Notes under the pieces: model-generated
Database searches by the model: none
What the model was told of the DNA's origin: nothing
Seen by the model: the letters and a program-made list of their open reading frames with translations, nothing else
Position numbers and translations under genes: made by a program
Shown: positions 10,862-21,589 of the stretch, one piece after another
Numbering within the stretch: position 1 is the stretch's first letter
Layout: each line of letters opens with the position of its first letter
Assembly (NCBI GenBank): GCA_027624315.1
Contig: JAQBXX010000014.1
Location: 1-37,596 of the forward strand
From: Pseudomonadota bacterium
Lineage (GTDB): Bacteria; Pseudomonadota; Gammaproteobacteria; SURF-13
Direction of reading: 5' to 3'
Length of the DNA: 37,596 nt

Positions 10862-11074
10862 ATGACAACCGTTCAATTAATTGAAGATCAGATTAAACAT
10901 CTCGACAACCAATCATTTGCTGCGCTTCGAAGCTGGTTTATCGAATATGAGCATGCGTGCTGGGACCAACAGATTATGGCTGACTCAGAAGCCGGAAAAC
11001 TCGATTCTCTTGTCAACGAGGCGCTCGGCGAACATCGTGCCGGAAAAACAAAACCCCCTCTCGAAGCACGCTGA
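10862..11074 (+). CDS. Antitoxin-like protein (RelE/ParE-partner type), orphan
   Basis: This 70-residue, mostly helical protein has ALRSWFIEYEHACWDQQIMADSEAGKLDSLVNEALGEHRAGKTKPL-like composition. That matches antitoxins normally encoded just before RelE/ParE toxins. CCGGGAGG precedes the ATG. Only 31 bases separate its stop from the convergent end of amiC, so there is no room for a toxin. It may have lost its partner, or it may act on toxins encoded elsewhere; the sequence cannot decide. Confidence 0.65.
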   Translation: MTTVQLIEDQIKHLDNQSFAALRSWFIEYEHACWDQQIMADSEAGKLDSLVNEALGEHRAGKTKPPLEAR

Positions 11075-11105
11075 CTGCCCGCAGGCTCGGCACAGCAGAA
11101 CTCAA

Positions 11106-12500
11106 CTACAACGTTTCCGCAGCGGCCGTTCTTAACGGCGCCTTGCGCTGTGGCGCGGCGGGTGCTTTGTGCGGCGGGTTATCTGTATCGACGGGCGTTG
11201 TTGCGGCCTCGGCGGCGGGGATGCGCAGTACCGCTCCCGCTTTCAGTACGTCGTTTGTGAGGTTATTTGTCGCGCGCAGGTCGTCCGGGCTGATTTGATA
11301 CTGACGCGCGATGCTGGTGAGGGTGTCGCCGCGATTCACCACGTGCTCGCGCAGTGCAAGCATGCTGGCGGGCGGGGCGTGGCGCGCAAAATAAGAACGC
11401 ACGCCGCTCATCATGGCCTCGGCCAGTGACTGCTGGAAGCGCGGGTCGCGCAGGTTGCTTTCTTCCTTGGGGTTGGAAATGAATGCGGTCTCGACCAGGA
11501 TGGACGGGACATCCGGTGATTTCAGCACCACGAACCCGGCCTGTTGTACCTGCGGCTTGTGCACGTGGCCCACGTCGCTCAGGCCGTCGAGCACTTCAGA
11601 GGCGATATCCATACTCGCGCTGCTGGTCGCGGTCTGCGACAGGTCGAGCAGCACCGAGGCGAGCAATTCGTCCTTGTCGTCCAGACTCACCCCGCCCACG
11701 AGATCGGACGCATTTTCGCTTTCCGCGAGCCAGCGCGCCGCTTCATTGCTCGCGCCGCGCTCGGACAAGGTATAGACCGACGAGCCCTTGGCATCGGGAT
11801 GCAGATAGGCATCGGCGTGTATGGAGATGAACAAGTCGGCCTTGTGCTGACGCGCCTTCTGCATGCGCTGGCGCAGGCTCAGATAATAATCGCCGTCGCG
11901 GATCATGAGCGGGCGCATGCCCTCTTCCTCGTGCACCAGCGCCTCCAGACGCCGCGCCACCGCAAGCACGACATCCTTCTCGCGCGTGCCGTTGCGTCCT
12001 TGTGCGCCGGGGTCTTCACCGCCGTGGCCGGCGTCAATGGCGATGATGATCTCGCGCGGCGCGGGTGAGTTTGATTTCTTGTCCGCTGCGGCGGGCTTGG
12101 CCGCTGTTTCCGCGGCTTCCGTCTTGGCCGGGGACAGGTCTACCACGAGGCGGTGGCCATACTGCTGATAGGGTTTAAGCGCGAAACTCTTCGCCTGCGC
12201 GCCCGGCTTGAGCGCCAGCGTCAGGCGGACTCCGTCACGCACAGGTTGCGATTGAAGCCCGGTGAGCAGGCCTTTTTTGGCATCGACGGCGGGCAGGGAA
12301 CGGTGCAATTCGGTGCGGGCGAGGTCGATTTGAATCTGGTCGCCCGTGCGGTTGAGCTTATAGTCCGCCGCCGCGCTGAGATCAACCACGATGCGCGTGT
12401 TGTCCGGGGCGGGCCAGACACGCACGCCTACGATTTCCACCGGCGCCGCTGCAGCGGCGGTGGACAGCATCATCAGAAGCAAGGCACTCAGGATTCTCAT
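11106..12500 (-). CDS. amiC: N-acetylmuramoyl-L-alanine amidase (AmiB/AmiC type, with LysM)
   Basis: This periplasmic zinc amidase cleaves septal peptidoglycan during cell separation. Domains in order: signal peptide (MRILSALLLMMLSTAAAAA), AMIN domain (about 22-125) for envelope targeting, linker, amidase_3 domain (about 150-372) and a C-terminal LysM (about 384-430). Zinc-site elements are DAGHGG, the Glu of TREKD, SIHAD and VETAFISN. The ATG at 12500 is chosen over the track start because MRILSALLL begins the signal sequence and GAGG lies upstream. That gives 464 residues. The LysM makes it AmiB-like, so amiB is an equally fair symbol. Confidence 0.93.
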   Translation of the reverse strand: MRILSALLLMMLSTAAAAAPVEIVGVRVWPAPDNTRIVVDLSAAADYKLNRTGDQIQIDLARTELHRSLPAVDAKKGLLTGLQSQPVRDGVRLTLALKPGAQAKSFALKPYQQYGHRLVVDLSPAKTEAAETAAKPAAADKKSNSPAPREIIIAIDAGHGGEDPGAQGRNGTREKDVVLAVARRLEALVHEEEGMRPLMIRDGDYYLSLRQRMQKARQHKADLFISIHADAYLHPDAKGSSVYTLSERGASNEAARWLAESENASDLVGGVSLDDKDELLASVLLDLSQTATSSASMDIASEVLDGLSDVGHVHKPQVQQAGFVVLKSPDVPSILVETAFISNPKEESNLRDPRFQQSLAEAMMSGVRSYFARHAPPASMLALREHVVNRGDTLTSIARQYQISPDDLRATNNLTNDVLKAGAVLRIPAAEAATTPVDTDNPPHKAPAAPQRKAPLRTAAAETL

Positions 12501-12532
12501 GGTGTTCGCCTCACCCACTCACCTACGCCCTT

Positions 12533-12560
12533 ATTGTAAGAAGCACAGGCGATTTTGCAA
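12533..12560 (-). promoter_or_regulatory. Predicted promoter of amiC
   Basis: On the minus strand TTGCAA (12560-12555) and TACAAT (12538-12533) are spaced by 16 bases. The predicted start is about 26 bases before the amiC ATG. This would give amiC its own promoter in addition to read-through from tsaE. The call is by eye only. Confidence 0.5.
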
Positions 12561-12656
12561 GCATTTTTTTATATTTTATAGATAGATAGGAGATAAACCT
12601 CTTGGTGGGACTAAAAATAGGTCTGCAACCTTACAATACTCATGTAAATATGAAAT

Positions 12657-13076
12657 CTAAAGCCCATTCAGACGGGCTTTTCGCCCCGCCGGGTCGTGAC
12701 TCAATGCGATCTCAATGTCAGGCGCGGGCAGAAACCCCCTGCCCCGCTCCGGCCATTCGATCAGGCACAGCGCGTCGGGCTGAAAATAATCACGCGCGCC
12801 GATGGCCTCAAGTTCTTCGGGGCCGGTGAGGCGGTAGAGATCAAAGTGGTATACATGACGACCCTGTAAAAAATACGGCTCGACCAGTGTGTAGGTCGGG
12901 CTCTTTACTGTCGAATCATGCCCCAACGCGCGCAGCAGGCCACGCACCAGCGTGGTCTTGCCCGCACCCAGTTCACCCGTGAGGTAGACCATCGCGCCAT
13001 CTTTGATTGAGCGCGCAAACTCCGCGCCCAAGGCCTCCATCGCATCAGCCGTGGGAATTACTCGCTCTGTTGCCAT
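12657..13076 (-). CDS. tsaE: tRNA threonylcarbamoyladenosine biosynthesis ATPase TsaE
   Basis: TsaE is the ATPase that works with TsaB and TsaD to make t6A37 in tRNA. Visible features are the P-loop LTGELGAGKTTLVRGLL (about 32-48), SPTYTLVEPY, HFDLYRL and LIEWPER. The track ORF starts at 13181, but its first 35 residues lie inside nnrD; the ATG at 13076 (MATERVIPTADAM) overlaps the nnrD stop by one base (TGATG) and gives 139 residues, the normal size. The position upstream of amiC is the usual gammaproteobacterial one. Confidence 0.94.
   Translation of the reverse strand: MATERVIPTADAMEALGAEFARSIKDGAMVYLTGELGAGKTTLVRGLLRALGHDSTVKSPTYTLVEPYFLQGRHVYHFDLYRLTGPEELEAIGARDYFQPDALCLIEWPERGRGFLPAPDIEIALSHDPAGRKARLNGL
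12659..12680. terminator. Hairpin overlapping the tsaE stop, possible weak terminator
   Basis: aaagccc at 12659-12665 and gggcttt at 12674-12680 form a 7-bp stem with an 8-base loop. It spans the last codons and part of the stop of tsaE. On the minus strand it is followed by AGATTTCATATTT, only loosely T-rich. It could separate tsaE from amiC. Confidence 0.4.
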
Positions 13077-13924
13077 CACAACCGGTTCACCAGGCTGCGC
13101 AAATGCGGCATGATATCGCTCGCCAGCAGGCCGCGCTCTCCCGCCGACGCAGCACGGTCGCCCGCCTCGGCGTGCAACCACACACCGAGGCGCGCGGCAT
13201 CGCGCAGACTCAAACCTTGCGCGATCAGGGCCGCGATCACGCCGCTCAGCACATCACCCATGCCCGCGCTGGCCATGCCGGGATTGCCGCCGGCGCAAAT
13301 GCCGACGGGCTCATCGCCCGCCGCCACCAGCGTGCCCGCACCCTTCAGCACCACGACGCCGCCGTAGCGCCGCCGCACTTCGCGTACCGCGTTAAAGCGG
13401 TCGGCCTGAATCTCCGCGCCGGTGCATGCCAAAAGCCGCGCCGCTTCGCCCGGATGCGGCGTGAGCACCCATGCATCACGCACGACGGATTCCGCCGCCA
13501 GCAGGTTGAGCGCGTCGGCGTCCACCACGCACGGTAAATCCGTCTCCAGCACAGCGGAAAATAATTGGCGCGCCCACGGCGACTGACCGAGACCCGGCCC
13601 GATAACAACAACGCTCGCCGCGCTCAGCAACGGACGCAGCTCGTTGGCATGCTCCACGCCGTAACACAACAGTTCCGGCCGCTGCGCGCTGATGTGCGCC
13701 GCGTGCGCGCTGCGCGTGGCGATGCTGACGAGGCCCGCCCCCACGCGCGCCGCCGCCTCCGCAGCAAGCCGCACCGCGCCGGGCATGCCATGATCGCCGC
13801 CGATGGCGAGCACGCGGCCGTAATCGCCCTTGTGGGTATTACGCGGACGCGCGCCAAGCTTGGGTAAATTGGAGGGATGCAGTGTTACTGCGTCGGCAGG
13901 ATAAAATTCTTCGCTCAGAGTCAT
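13076..13924 (-). CDS. nnrD: ADP-dependent NAD(P)H-hydrate dehydratase, stand-alone
   Basis: NnrD repairs damaged NADH and NADPH by ADP-dependent dehydration of the S-hydrate. GDYGRVLAIGG near the start, VVIGPGLG, VVDADALNLL, VLTPHPGEAARLL and GNPGMASAGMGDVLSGV are the ribokinase-like family motifs. The ATG at 13924 (MTLSEEFYPADA) gives 282 residues. The longer track ORF would run into folE. The gammaproteobacterial protein is usually fused to an N-terminal NnrE epimerase (YjeF_N), which is absent here. Its stop overlaps tsaE by one base. Confidence 0.9.
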   Translation of the reverse strand: MTLSEEFYPADAVTLHPSNLPKLGARPRNTHKGDYGRVLAIGGDHGMPGAVRLAAEAAARVGAGLVSIATRSAHAAHISAQRPELLCYGVEHANELRPLLSAASVVVIGPGLGQSPWARQLFSAVLETDLPCVVDADALNLLAAESVVRDAWVLTPHPGEAARLLACTGAEIQADRFNAVREVRRRYGGVVVLKGAGTLVAAGDEPVGICAGGNPGMASAGMGDVLSGVIAALIAQGLSLRDAARLGVWLHAEAGDRAASAGERGLLASDIMPHLRSLVNRL

Positions 13925-13944
13925 GCCCTGCCGCTTATGCGCGC

Positions 13945-14544
13945 TTAACTCAGCTCGCGCTTCATGCCAATGAGGGTAAACAACTCCATGCGCGATGGGG
14001 CATTCTTCAGGAACAGGCCGTGCAGCTTGCTGGTGGTCGTCCATGCGCCGGGTTTGCGCGCGCCGCGATAGCACATGCAGAAATGCTGGCACTGAAGAAT
14101 CACCGCCACACCCTGCGGCTGCAATACCTCTTGAATCACGTCTGCAATCTGCGCGGTGAGTTTTTCCTGCACCTGCAAACGCTTGGAATAAATATCCACC
14201 ACGCGCGCGAGCTTCGACAGGCCGACGATGCGCCCGTCGGGAATGTAGGCAACGTGCGCCTTGCCCACAAACGGCACCATGTGATGTTCGCAATGACTGT
14301 GCAGCTCAATGTCGGACACCAGCACCAGCTCGTCATAGCCCTGCACGTCTTCAAACGTCTTCAGCAGATGCCCTTTCGGATCCTGCTGATAACCCTGGAA
14401 ATGATCCGCCAGCACGTCCAGCACGCGCGCGGGCGTATCGCGCAATCCGTCACGATCAGGGTTCTCGCCGATGTGTTCGAGCAACGCGCGGATGTGCGCC
14501 ATGACTTCGAGGTCTTTCTTGCTGTGTTTAGGCGTGTTCGGCAT
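13945..14544 (-). CDS. folE: GTP cyclohydrolase I
   Basis: FolE converts GTP to dihydroneopterin triphosphate, the first step of tetrahydrofolate (and queuosine) synthesis. The 199 residues contain the zinc ligands C85 and H88 in SHCEHHMVPF and C156 in CQHFCM. RDGLRDTPAR and the C-terminal RGARKPGAWTTTSKLHG region also fit the family. AGGA precedes the ATG. It is followed after 20 bases by nnrD, so the two may be co-transcribed. Confidence 0.94.
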   Translation of the reverse strand: MPNTPKHSKKDLEVMAHIRALLEHIGENPDRDGLRDTPARVLDVLADHFQGYQQDPKGHLLKTFEDVQGYDELVLVSDIELHSHCEHHMVPFVGKAHVAYIPDGRIVGLSKLARVVDIYSKRLQVQEKLTAQIADVIQEVLQPQGVAVILQCQHFCMCYRGARKPGAWTTTSKLHGLFLKNAPSRMELFTLIGMKRELS

Positions 14545-14657
14545 TATTCTTTGTCCTGCTGGCGGTTAAACAGTGATGCTGTCAATGCTGCACATGAGAC
14601 GCGAAGGCTGTTGCGCTCAAATAATTCCGGAAACGTGAAATATAACGCAGATACCGC

Positions 14658-14927
<270 letters not shown>

Positions 14928-14989
14928 TCATACAACACACACCGGGAATAGCCGTAAAGATACTATACCTGATTAAATCAATCAACAAT

Positions 14990-16661
<1,672 letters not shown>

Positions 16662-16666
16662 GGCAT

Positions 16667-17998
16667 CTACTCCTGTTTTTTCTTGGTGTCGGACGCCTGG
16701 CGGTCAAGCGCACGCAAATGGGAAAGCTTTTCGGCGATTTTAATTTCCAGCCCGCGTGGCACAGGATGATAATAGATTTTGCTGCCCATTTCCTCCGGAA
16801 AATAACGCTCGCCGGCGGCGTAAGCCTCGGCCTCCTCGTGGGCATAGCGATAGCCCTTGCCGTAATCAAGCTCTTTCATCAGACGCGTGGGCGCGTTGCG
16901 CAACTGCAGCGGCACTTCCAGTGAGCCATGGTCGCGTGCGTCACGCATCGCTGCGCCAAATGCCGTGTAGACGGCATTGCTCTTGGGCGCACAGGCGAAA
17001 TAGACCACGGCCTGCGCCAGCGCAAGCTCGCCTTCGGGGCTGCCCAGGCGCTCCTGCACATCCCACGCCTCGCGGGCGATGGTGAGTGCGCGCGGGTCGG
17101 CGTTGCCGATGTCTTCGCTCGCCATACGCAGCACGCGCCGCGCGATGTAGAGTGGATCGCAGCCGCCGTCGAGCATGCGCGCGAGCCAGTACAGTGCCGC
17201 ATCGGGTGAGGAGCCGCGCACCGATTTATGCAATGCGGAAATCTGGTCGTAAAACGCCTCGCCGTATTTGTCGAAGCGGCGCGTGCTGCCGCCACTCAGC
17301 ACATCATTCAATAATTCCCCGGTGATCGTATCGCGTCCGTCTCCGGGTTCGGCAAGATCGGCGGTGACTTCCAGCAGGTTCAGCGCGCGCCGCGCATCGC
17401 CGTCGGCGGCCAGCGCCAGGCGGTCGCGCAATGCCTCGGACATTTCCAGTCGCAGCCTGCCCAGGCCGTGCTCGACGTCGGACAGCGCGCGGTCAATGAC
17501 TTTGCGTATGTCCTCCGCCTGCAGCGCCTTCAGCACATACACACGTGCACGCGACAACAACGCGCTGTTGAGTTCGAACGACGGATTTTCCGTGGTCGCG
17601 CCAATGAAGGTGAAGGTGCCGTTTTCCACATACGGCAGAAAGGCATCCTGCTGCGACTTGTTGAAACGGTGCACCTCGTCGACGAACAACACCGTGCCCT
17701 GGCCCAGCGTGCGCGCCTGTTCCGCCTTGGCGACCATGTCGCGAATGTCTTTCACGCCCGCCAGCACCGCCGAGATGCTCAGGAATTGCGCGTTGGATTT
17801 TTTCGCGATCAGGCGCGCGAGCGTGGTCTTGCCGGTACCCGGCGGCCCCCAGAAAATCATCGAGTGCAGATGGCCGGACTCGATGGCGAGCCGCAGCGGT
17901 TTGCCGGGGCCGAGCAAGTGCGGCTGGCCGTAGAAATCCTCCAGCCGGGCAGGCCGCAGGCGGTCGGCGAGTGGGCGGTAAGGGTCGTCTTTCGTCAT
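16667..17998 (-). CDS. rarA: Replication-associated recombination protein RarA (MgsA)
   Basis: RarA is a clamp-loader-like AAA+ ATPase acting at stalled replication forks with SSB and RecA. Visible are [15 protein letters not shown], Walker [12 protein letters not shown], Walker [24 protein letters not shown] and [23 protein letters not shown], with an arginine finger. The tetramerisation domain includes [19 protein letters not shown]. The ATG at 17998 ([16 protein letters not shown]) gives 443 residues; the track's longer N-terminus is translated from a REP-like repeat. Confidence 0.96.
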   Translation of the reverse strand: MTKDDPYRPLADRLRPARLEDFYGQPHLLGPGKPLRLAIESGHLHSMIFWGPPGTGKTTLARLIAKKSNAQFLSISAVLAGVKDIRDMVAKAEQARTLGQGTVLFVDEVHRFNKSQQDAFLPYVENGTFTFIGATTENPSFELNSALLSRARVYVLKALQAEDIRKVIDRALSDVEHGLGRLRLEMSEALRDRLALAADGDARRALNLLEVTADLAEPGDGRDTITGELLNDVLSGGSTRRFDKYGEAFYDQISALHKSVRGSSPDAALYWLARMLDGGCDPLYIARRVLRMASEDIGNADPRALTIAREAWDVQERLGSPEGELALAQAVVYFACAPKSNAVYTAFGAAMRDARDHGSLEVPLQLRNAPTRLMKELDYGKGYRYAHEEAEAYAAGERYFPEEMGSKIYYHPVPRGLEIKIAEKLSHLRALDRQASDTKKKQE

Positions 17999-18000
17999 AG

Positions 18001-18345
18001 TTGTTGTAGCTCGCCTCAACATAAGACAGTTTACAGCAGCTTTGATCTCCTTTCCCCCTTCAGGGGGGAAGGCTAGGATGGGGGTAAAAGGTAAGTCACG
18101 AGCAGCCGCTAAATGACTAAAGCAGACAGCATCCATCCTGCTAGCATATTATAAATTGACGGTATAGATTATGCGGCGTACGCTTCCAGATCATATTTCA
18201 TTAATGATGTCGAATTTACGTTAGCGATCAGGAGGCCATATGTGGCGCTGGCGCTCCTGGAATCAATCGAGCACGACCCCCCCATTGATTGCACACCGAT
18301 CCTGCCAAATATGGCATTACAAGACATGACCCCTCTATTTGTCAC
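18001..18345. other. Gene-poor gap between rarA and the DUF1998 fragment
   Basis: This stretch holds the REP-like repeat at 18051-18085 and otherwise little. A 38-codon minus-strand frame (18169-18285, MGGSCSIDSRSASATYGLL...) is open but unrecognised, with no clear ribosome site. Base composition is more AT-rich around 18140-18240 than in the flanking genes, consistent with acquired or decayed DNA. The rarA promoter probably lies here but could not be assigned. Confidence 0.5.
18051..18085 (-). repeat. REP-like palindrome, copy 1
   Basis: On the minus strand it reads acccccatcctagccttccc followed by the pairing GGGGG-AAAGG arm. The same head and palindrome recur at 23930, 26463 and 26521. 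It lies just upstream of rarA and inflates the rarA ORF in the track. Confidence 0.75.
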
Positions 18346-19011
18346 TTAAAACAGTGCGGAAAGATATTTCTTTGCCCAGCCTCGCCTCAGGCGATTATGA
18401 TCGCGCTGGTTGAAGTAGGTTCTCAGGCAAGCGATGCAGGAAGAGTCTTCGCCGCAGGACTTGCAGTCCAAGAGTTCCATCGCTTTATTCATTACCTCCG
18501 TAAAATGCTCACGTATTTCATGCACAAACCCGGCACCACCAGGTGCTGTATCAAATAGCACCAACGATGGATGGCTTTTCTGCGAATAGTACAGGCATCC
18601 GCCCAAATCCCGTTCGTCGATATCCAGCGCCTGACATGCACCATTCACAAGCGCATATAAAACTGACAACCAGAGCGCATGATAGCCATCAGGACTGTGC
18701 AACCCAAGCTTGTCCAGATACTCTTGAGGTAAGCGCAGCTCCAACACATCGGTCCGGTAACGATAACCCAAGCCGCGCTTGTCCAAGCGCGAGTTGGAGC
18801 AACGCTGATCGCTAGTCCAAGGTCTAATGTGCGCGGGAGATATAACCTTGGGATGTCCCCCCATCGCATAACCACACGACCCACAAATATAGAAATCGTT
18901 GTCCTGGTTATTATTGATAACGTGAATCCATCCTTGCTTGGCCTCGCGATATGATATTTTCGGGAGCCCCACAATGGGAATAAACTCGGCGGATTCAACT
19001 TTGAAGTGCAA
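18346..19011 (-). pseudogene. C-terminal fragment of a DUF1998 (MZB) domain protein
   Basis: The 221-codon frame contains LVLFDTAPGGAGFVHEI, a Cys cluster CKSCGEDSSCIACLRTYFNQRDHNRLRRG and FYICGSCGYAMGG. This is the pattern of the DUF1998/MrfA zinc-binding domain that ends large DEAD/DEAH helicases and DrmB of the DISARM phage defence system. Full proteins are several times longer. The upstream helicase part is missing; the frame opens (TTG start) inside the IS30 remnant. It is best read as a stranded fragment; whether it came from DISARM or another helicase cannot be told. Confidence 0.6.
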
Positions 19012-19129
19012 CGGTTAACAAAGTCTTGGTATTGAAGAAGACCTCATAGGGTGTCCGAAAGCCCAACGATTTTCTCGGACGGCGATTAAGTTTATGCATG
19101 GCATGTTCGACTAGGGATAAGAGGGTATC
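18995..19129 (-). pseudogene. IS30-family transposase, C-terminal remnant
   Basis: This frame is too broken for the ORF track. Reading the minus strand from the ybdD stop gives DTLLSLVEHAMHKLNRRPRKSLG and then FRTPYEVFFNTKTLLTVALQS, ending in TGA at 18995-18997. LNxRPRK-LG-TPYEVF and the LTVALxS ending are characteristic of IS30 transposases. About 44 residues survive. The rest of the element is gone. Its right edge joins the DUF1998 fragment. Confidence 0.75.
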
Positions 19130-19310
19130 AGCAGCACCGTCGTACACCGCTCCATTTGCGTTCTTGTTCTTGTTTGAAGAGTTCGCGGCGACTTAAGCGT
19201 CGTGCATCAGGGTGCACTTGGGCATGATGCGCTAGATAACGCTCGTAGGCGTCATCGCCGCTGAGTTGGCGGAGGAATTTCAACAAGAGTAATATTTTTT
19301 GCTTGAGCAT
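19128..19310 (-). CDS. ybdD: YbdD/YjiX (DUF466) family small protein
   Basis: This 60-residue protein has the layout of YbdD/YjiX: a hydrophobic or basic N-terminus, DDAYERYLAHHAQVHPDARRLSRRELFKQ and the invariant-looking RCC C-terminus. The family lies after cstA or btsT and is thought to support these carbon-starvation transporters. The ATG at 19310 is preferred over the TTG at 19325 because GAGG precedes it. The MITE-like copy at 19323-19446 separates it from cstA, so its ribosome site lies at the repeat edge. Confidence 0.85.
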   Translation of the reverse strand: MLKQKILLLLKFLRQLSGDDAYERYLAHHAQVHPDARRLSRRELFKQEQERKWSGVRRCC

Positions 19311-19322
19311 GTTGGGGCGCCT

Positions 19323-19446
19323 CAAAAAATGATGGATTTTGCTTCAAGACAAGGCGCAGCGCAGGCGAGCAGCGCAGCATACACGTTAGTATGTGAGCAG
19401 CGGAGACAAGCTGCAACGCAGTATTGGAGCAAAAGACGCATTTTTA
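19323..19446. repeat. MITE-like element, copy 2 (short form)
   Basis: It shares nearly identical sequence with 6408-6581 but lacks about 50 bases near the right end. Its terminal inverted repeats extend slightly further: ggggcgcctcaaaaaatg against gggcacctctaaaaatg read from the other side. It lies 10 bases after the cstA stop and ends within 15 bases of the ybdD start, i.e. inside an operon. Confidence 0.85.
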
Positions 19447-19456
19447 GAGGTGCCCT

Positions 19457-21529
19457 TCAGTCGCGCACCCAATCTTCGACCAACCGGCTGGGAGTATGCG
19501 GTGATTCGGAGACGGGCAACACCGGCTTGCCGCTTAAATGACGCGCCACGACGCGCAGCATGTCGAGCACTACAATCCACAGCACCAGCACGAAGAACAG
19601 CGTCAGCCAGCCGTCCAGTTGTTGATTGAAGATGAGATGCGGCGCAACGGCGGCCTGTTCCGGCAGCAACGCGCCGCTCGCCAGCTTGCTCGCCAGGTCG
19701 TTGGCGGCGGCGAAAAATCCAATGCGCACGTCTTCGCTCATGATTTTTTGCCACGCCGCACTGGTGGTGACGGTGACGATCCACGCCAACGGCACAGCGG
19801 TGACCCAGGCATACTTCAGCTTGCCTGATTTAATCAAAATACCGGTGCACACCGACAACGCAATGCCGGCGAGCATCTGGTTCGACATACCGAACAACGG
19901 CCACAGAATATTCACGCCACCGTTCGGATCAATCACGCCAATATATAAAAAGTATCCCCACGCCGCGACGATGGCGGCGCTGGTAATGAGCACGGACGGA
20001 TACCACGAGGTACGGCCCATCGGCCGCCACACATTGCCGAGCAAATCTTGCAGCATGAAGCGTCCAACGCGTGTGCCGGCGTCGAGCGTGGTGAGGATGA
20101 ACACCGCTTCGAACATGATGGCGAAGTGATACCACATGGCAAGCAGGCCATCGCCGAAGGCGCTGCCGAAGATGCTGGCCATGCCGACCGCGAGTGACGG
20201 TGCGCCGCCGGTGCGCGCGAACAGCGTGGCCTCGCCCATTTGCCGGGCAAGTTCGTTCATCTGCTCGACCGTAACGGCATAGCCCCACGACGATATTGTC
20301 GCCACGGCATCCGCAGCCTCTTTACCCACCACACCCGCCGGGCTGTTGATGGCGAAAAACACGCCGGGGTCGAGCACCGTGGCCGCAATCATCGCCATGA
20401 TGGCGACGAAGGATTCGAGCATCATGCCGCCGTAGCCGATCATGCGGATATCGCGTTCGTTGGCGATGAGTTTGGGTGTAGTGCCGGAGGCGATCAGCGA
20501 ATGAAAACCGGAAATCGCGCCGCAGGCGACGGTGATGAATACGAACGGAAATACGGAACCGCCGAAGATCGGCCCGCTGCCGTCAATGAACTGCGTGAGC
20601 GCAGGCATTTTCACTTCAGGTTGCAGGATCACGATGGCGATGGCGAGCAAAATCACCGTGCCCAGTTTCATGAACGTGGAGAGATAATCGCGCGGCGCCA
20701 GCAACAGCCACACCGGCAGGATCGCGGCAAGGAAGCCGTAGCCGATGACAAACCAGGCGAGCGTCAAGCCGTCCATGTCGAAATATCCGCGCAGCGCAGC
20801 GCTGTGATCTATCCAGCCGCCACCGACCACGGAGAACAGCAACAGCGCGACGCCTATGAGCGTACCTTCCAGCACGCGGCCGGGGCGGATATTGCGCATA
20901 TAAAAGCCGATAAAAATGGCGATGGGGATGGTGGCGAATACGGTCGAGGTGGCCCACGGGCTGTGCTTCATGGCGTTCACCACCACCAGCCCCAGCACCG
21001 CGATGAGTATCACCATGATCATCAGCGTGCCGATGAGCGCCGCCACGCCGCCGATGGGACCAAGCTCGTCGCGCGCCATCTGGCCCAAACTTCTGCCGTT
21101 GCGGCGCGTGGAGAAAAACAGCGTGACCATGTCCTGCACGCAGCCGCCCAGCACCGCGCCGACCAGTATCCACAAGGTACCGGGGAGATAACCGAACTGC
21201 GCGGCGAGCGTGGGCCCGATCAGGGGGCCGGGGCCGGCGATGGCGGCGAAGTGACAGCCGAACACGATCCAGCGGTTGGTGGGCACGAAATCGCGCCCGT
21301 CGTTGATGCGTTCGGCGGGGGTGGCGCGCGACTCATCCAGCATCAGCACCCTGGTCGCGATCCAGGCGCTGTAAAAACGGTAACCGATAGCGTAAACGCA
21401 CAGAGCCGCAACGATAAACCAGATCGCGTTGATCGACTCGCCGCGATTGAGCGCGATGCCGCCGACGGCAGCGGCACCGATCACGGCGATGAGCCCCCAT
21501 GCCATCGTCTTTACCAACGTGTTGAGCAT
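19457..21529 (-). CDS. cstA: CstA carbon-starvation family transporter
   Basis: CstA is a large inner-membrane carrier for pyruvate or peptides, induced in carbon starvation in enteric bacteria. The 690 residues form many hydrophobic segments. Family stretches are FVPTNRWIVFGCHFAAIAGPGPLIGPTLAAQFGYLPGTLWIL, GAVLGGCVQDMVTLFFSTRRNGRSLG, ACGAISGFHSLIASGTTPK and LFGMSNQMLAGIALSV. AAGG precedes the ATG. The following ybdD supports the assignment. Which substrate it takes here is not known. Confidence 0.95.
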   Translation of the reverse strand: MLNTLVKTMAWGLIAVIGAAAVGGIALNRGESINAIWFIVAALCVYAIGYRFYSAWIATRVLMLDESRATPAERINDGRDFVPTNRWIVFGCHFAAIAGPGPLIGPTLAAQFGYLPGTLWILVGAVLGGCVQDMVTLFFSTRRNGRSLGQMARDELGPIGGVAALIGTLMIMVILIAVLGLVVVNAMKHSPWATSTVFATIPIAIFIGFYMRNIRPGRVLEGTLIGVALLLFSVVGGGWIDHSAALRGYFDMDGLTLAWFVIGYGFLAAILPVWLLLAPRDYLSTFMKLGTVILLAIAIVILQPEVKMPALTQFIDGSGPIFGGSVFPFVFITVACGAISGFHSLIASGTTPKLIANERDIRMIGYGGMMLESFVAIMAMIAATVLDPGVFFAINSPAGVVGKEAADAVATISSWGYAVTVEQMNELARQMGEATLFARTGGAPSLAVGMASIFGSAFGDGLLAMWYHFAIMFEAVFILTTLDAGTRVGRFMLQDLLGNVWRPMGRTSWYPSVLITSAAIVAAWGYFLYIGVIDPNGGVNILWPLFGMSNQMLAGIALSVCTGILIKSGKLKYAWVTAVPLAWIVTVTTSAAWQKIMSEDVRIGFFAAANDLASKLASGALLPEQAAVAPHLIFNQQLDGWLTLFFVLVLWIVVLDMLRVVARHLSGKPVLPVSESPHTPSRLVEDWVRD

Positions 21530-21589
21530 TGCCTTATCTCTCAGCCTGACGTGGCATTCAATCTACCAGACTCGGCACGTGGAGCAAAG

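Noticed and set aside
13925-14293. Longer nnrD start giving a 405-residue protein
   Set aside because: The added N-terminus is the folE gene read in another frame and does not resemble the NnrE epimerase domain.
18346-19011. A complete DISARM defence system
   Set aside because: Only the C-terminal domain is present; no methylase, helicase drmA or drmC is encoded in the window.
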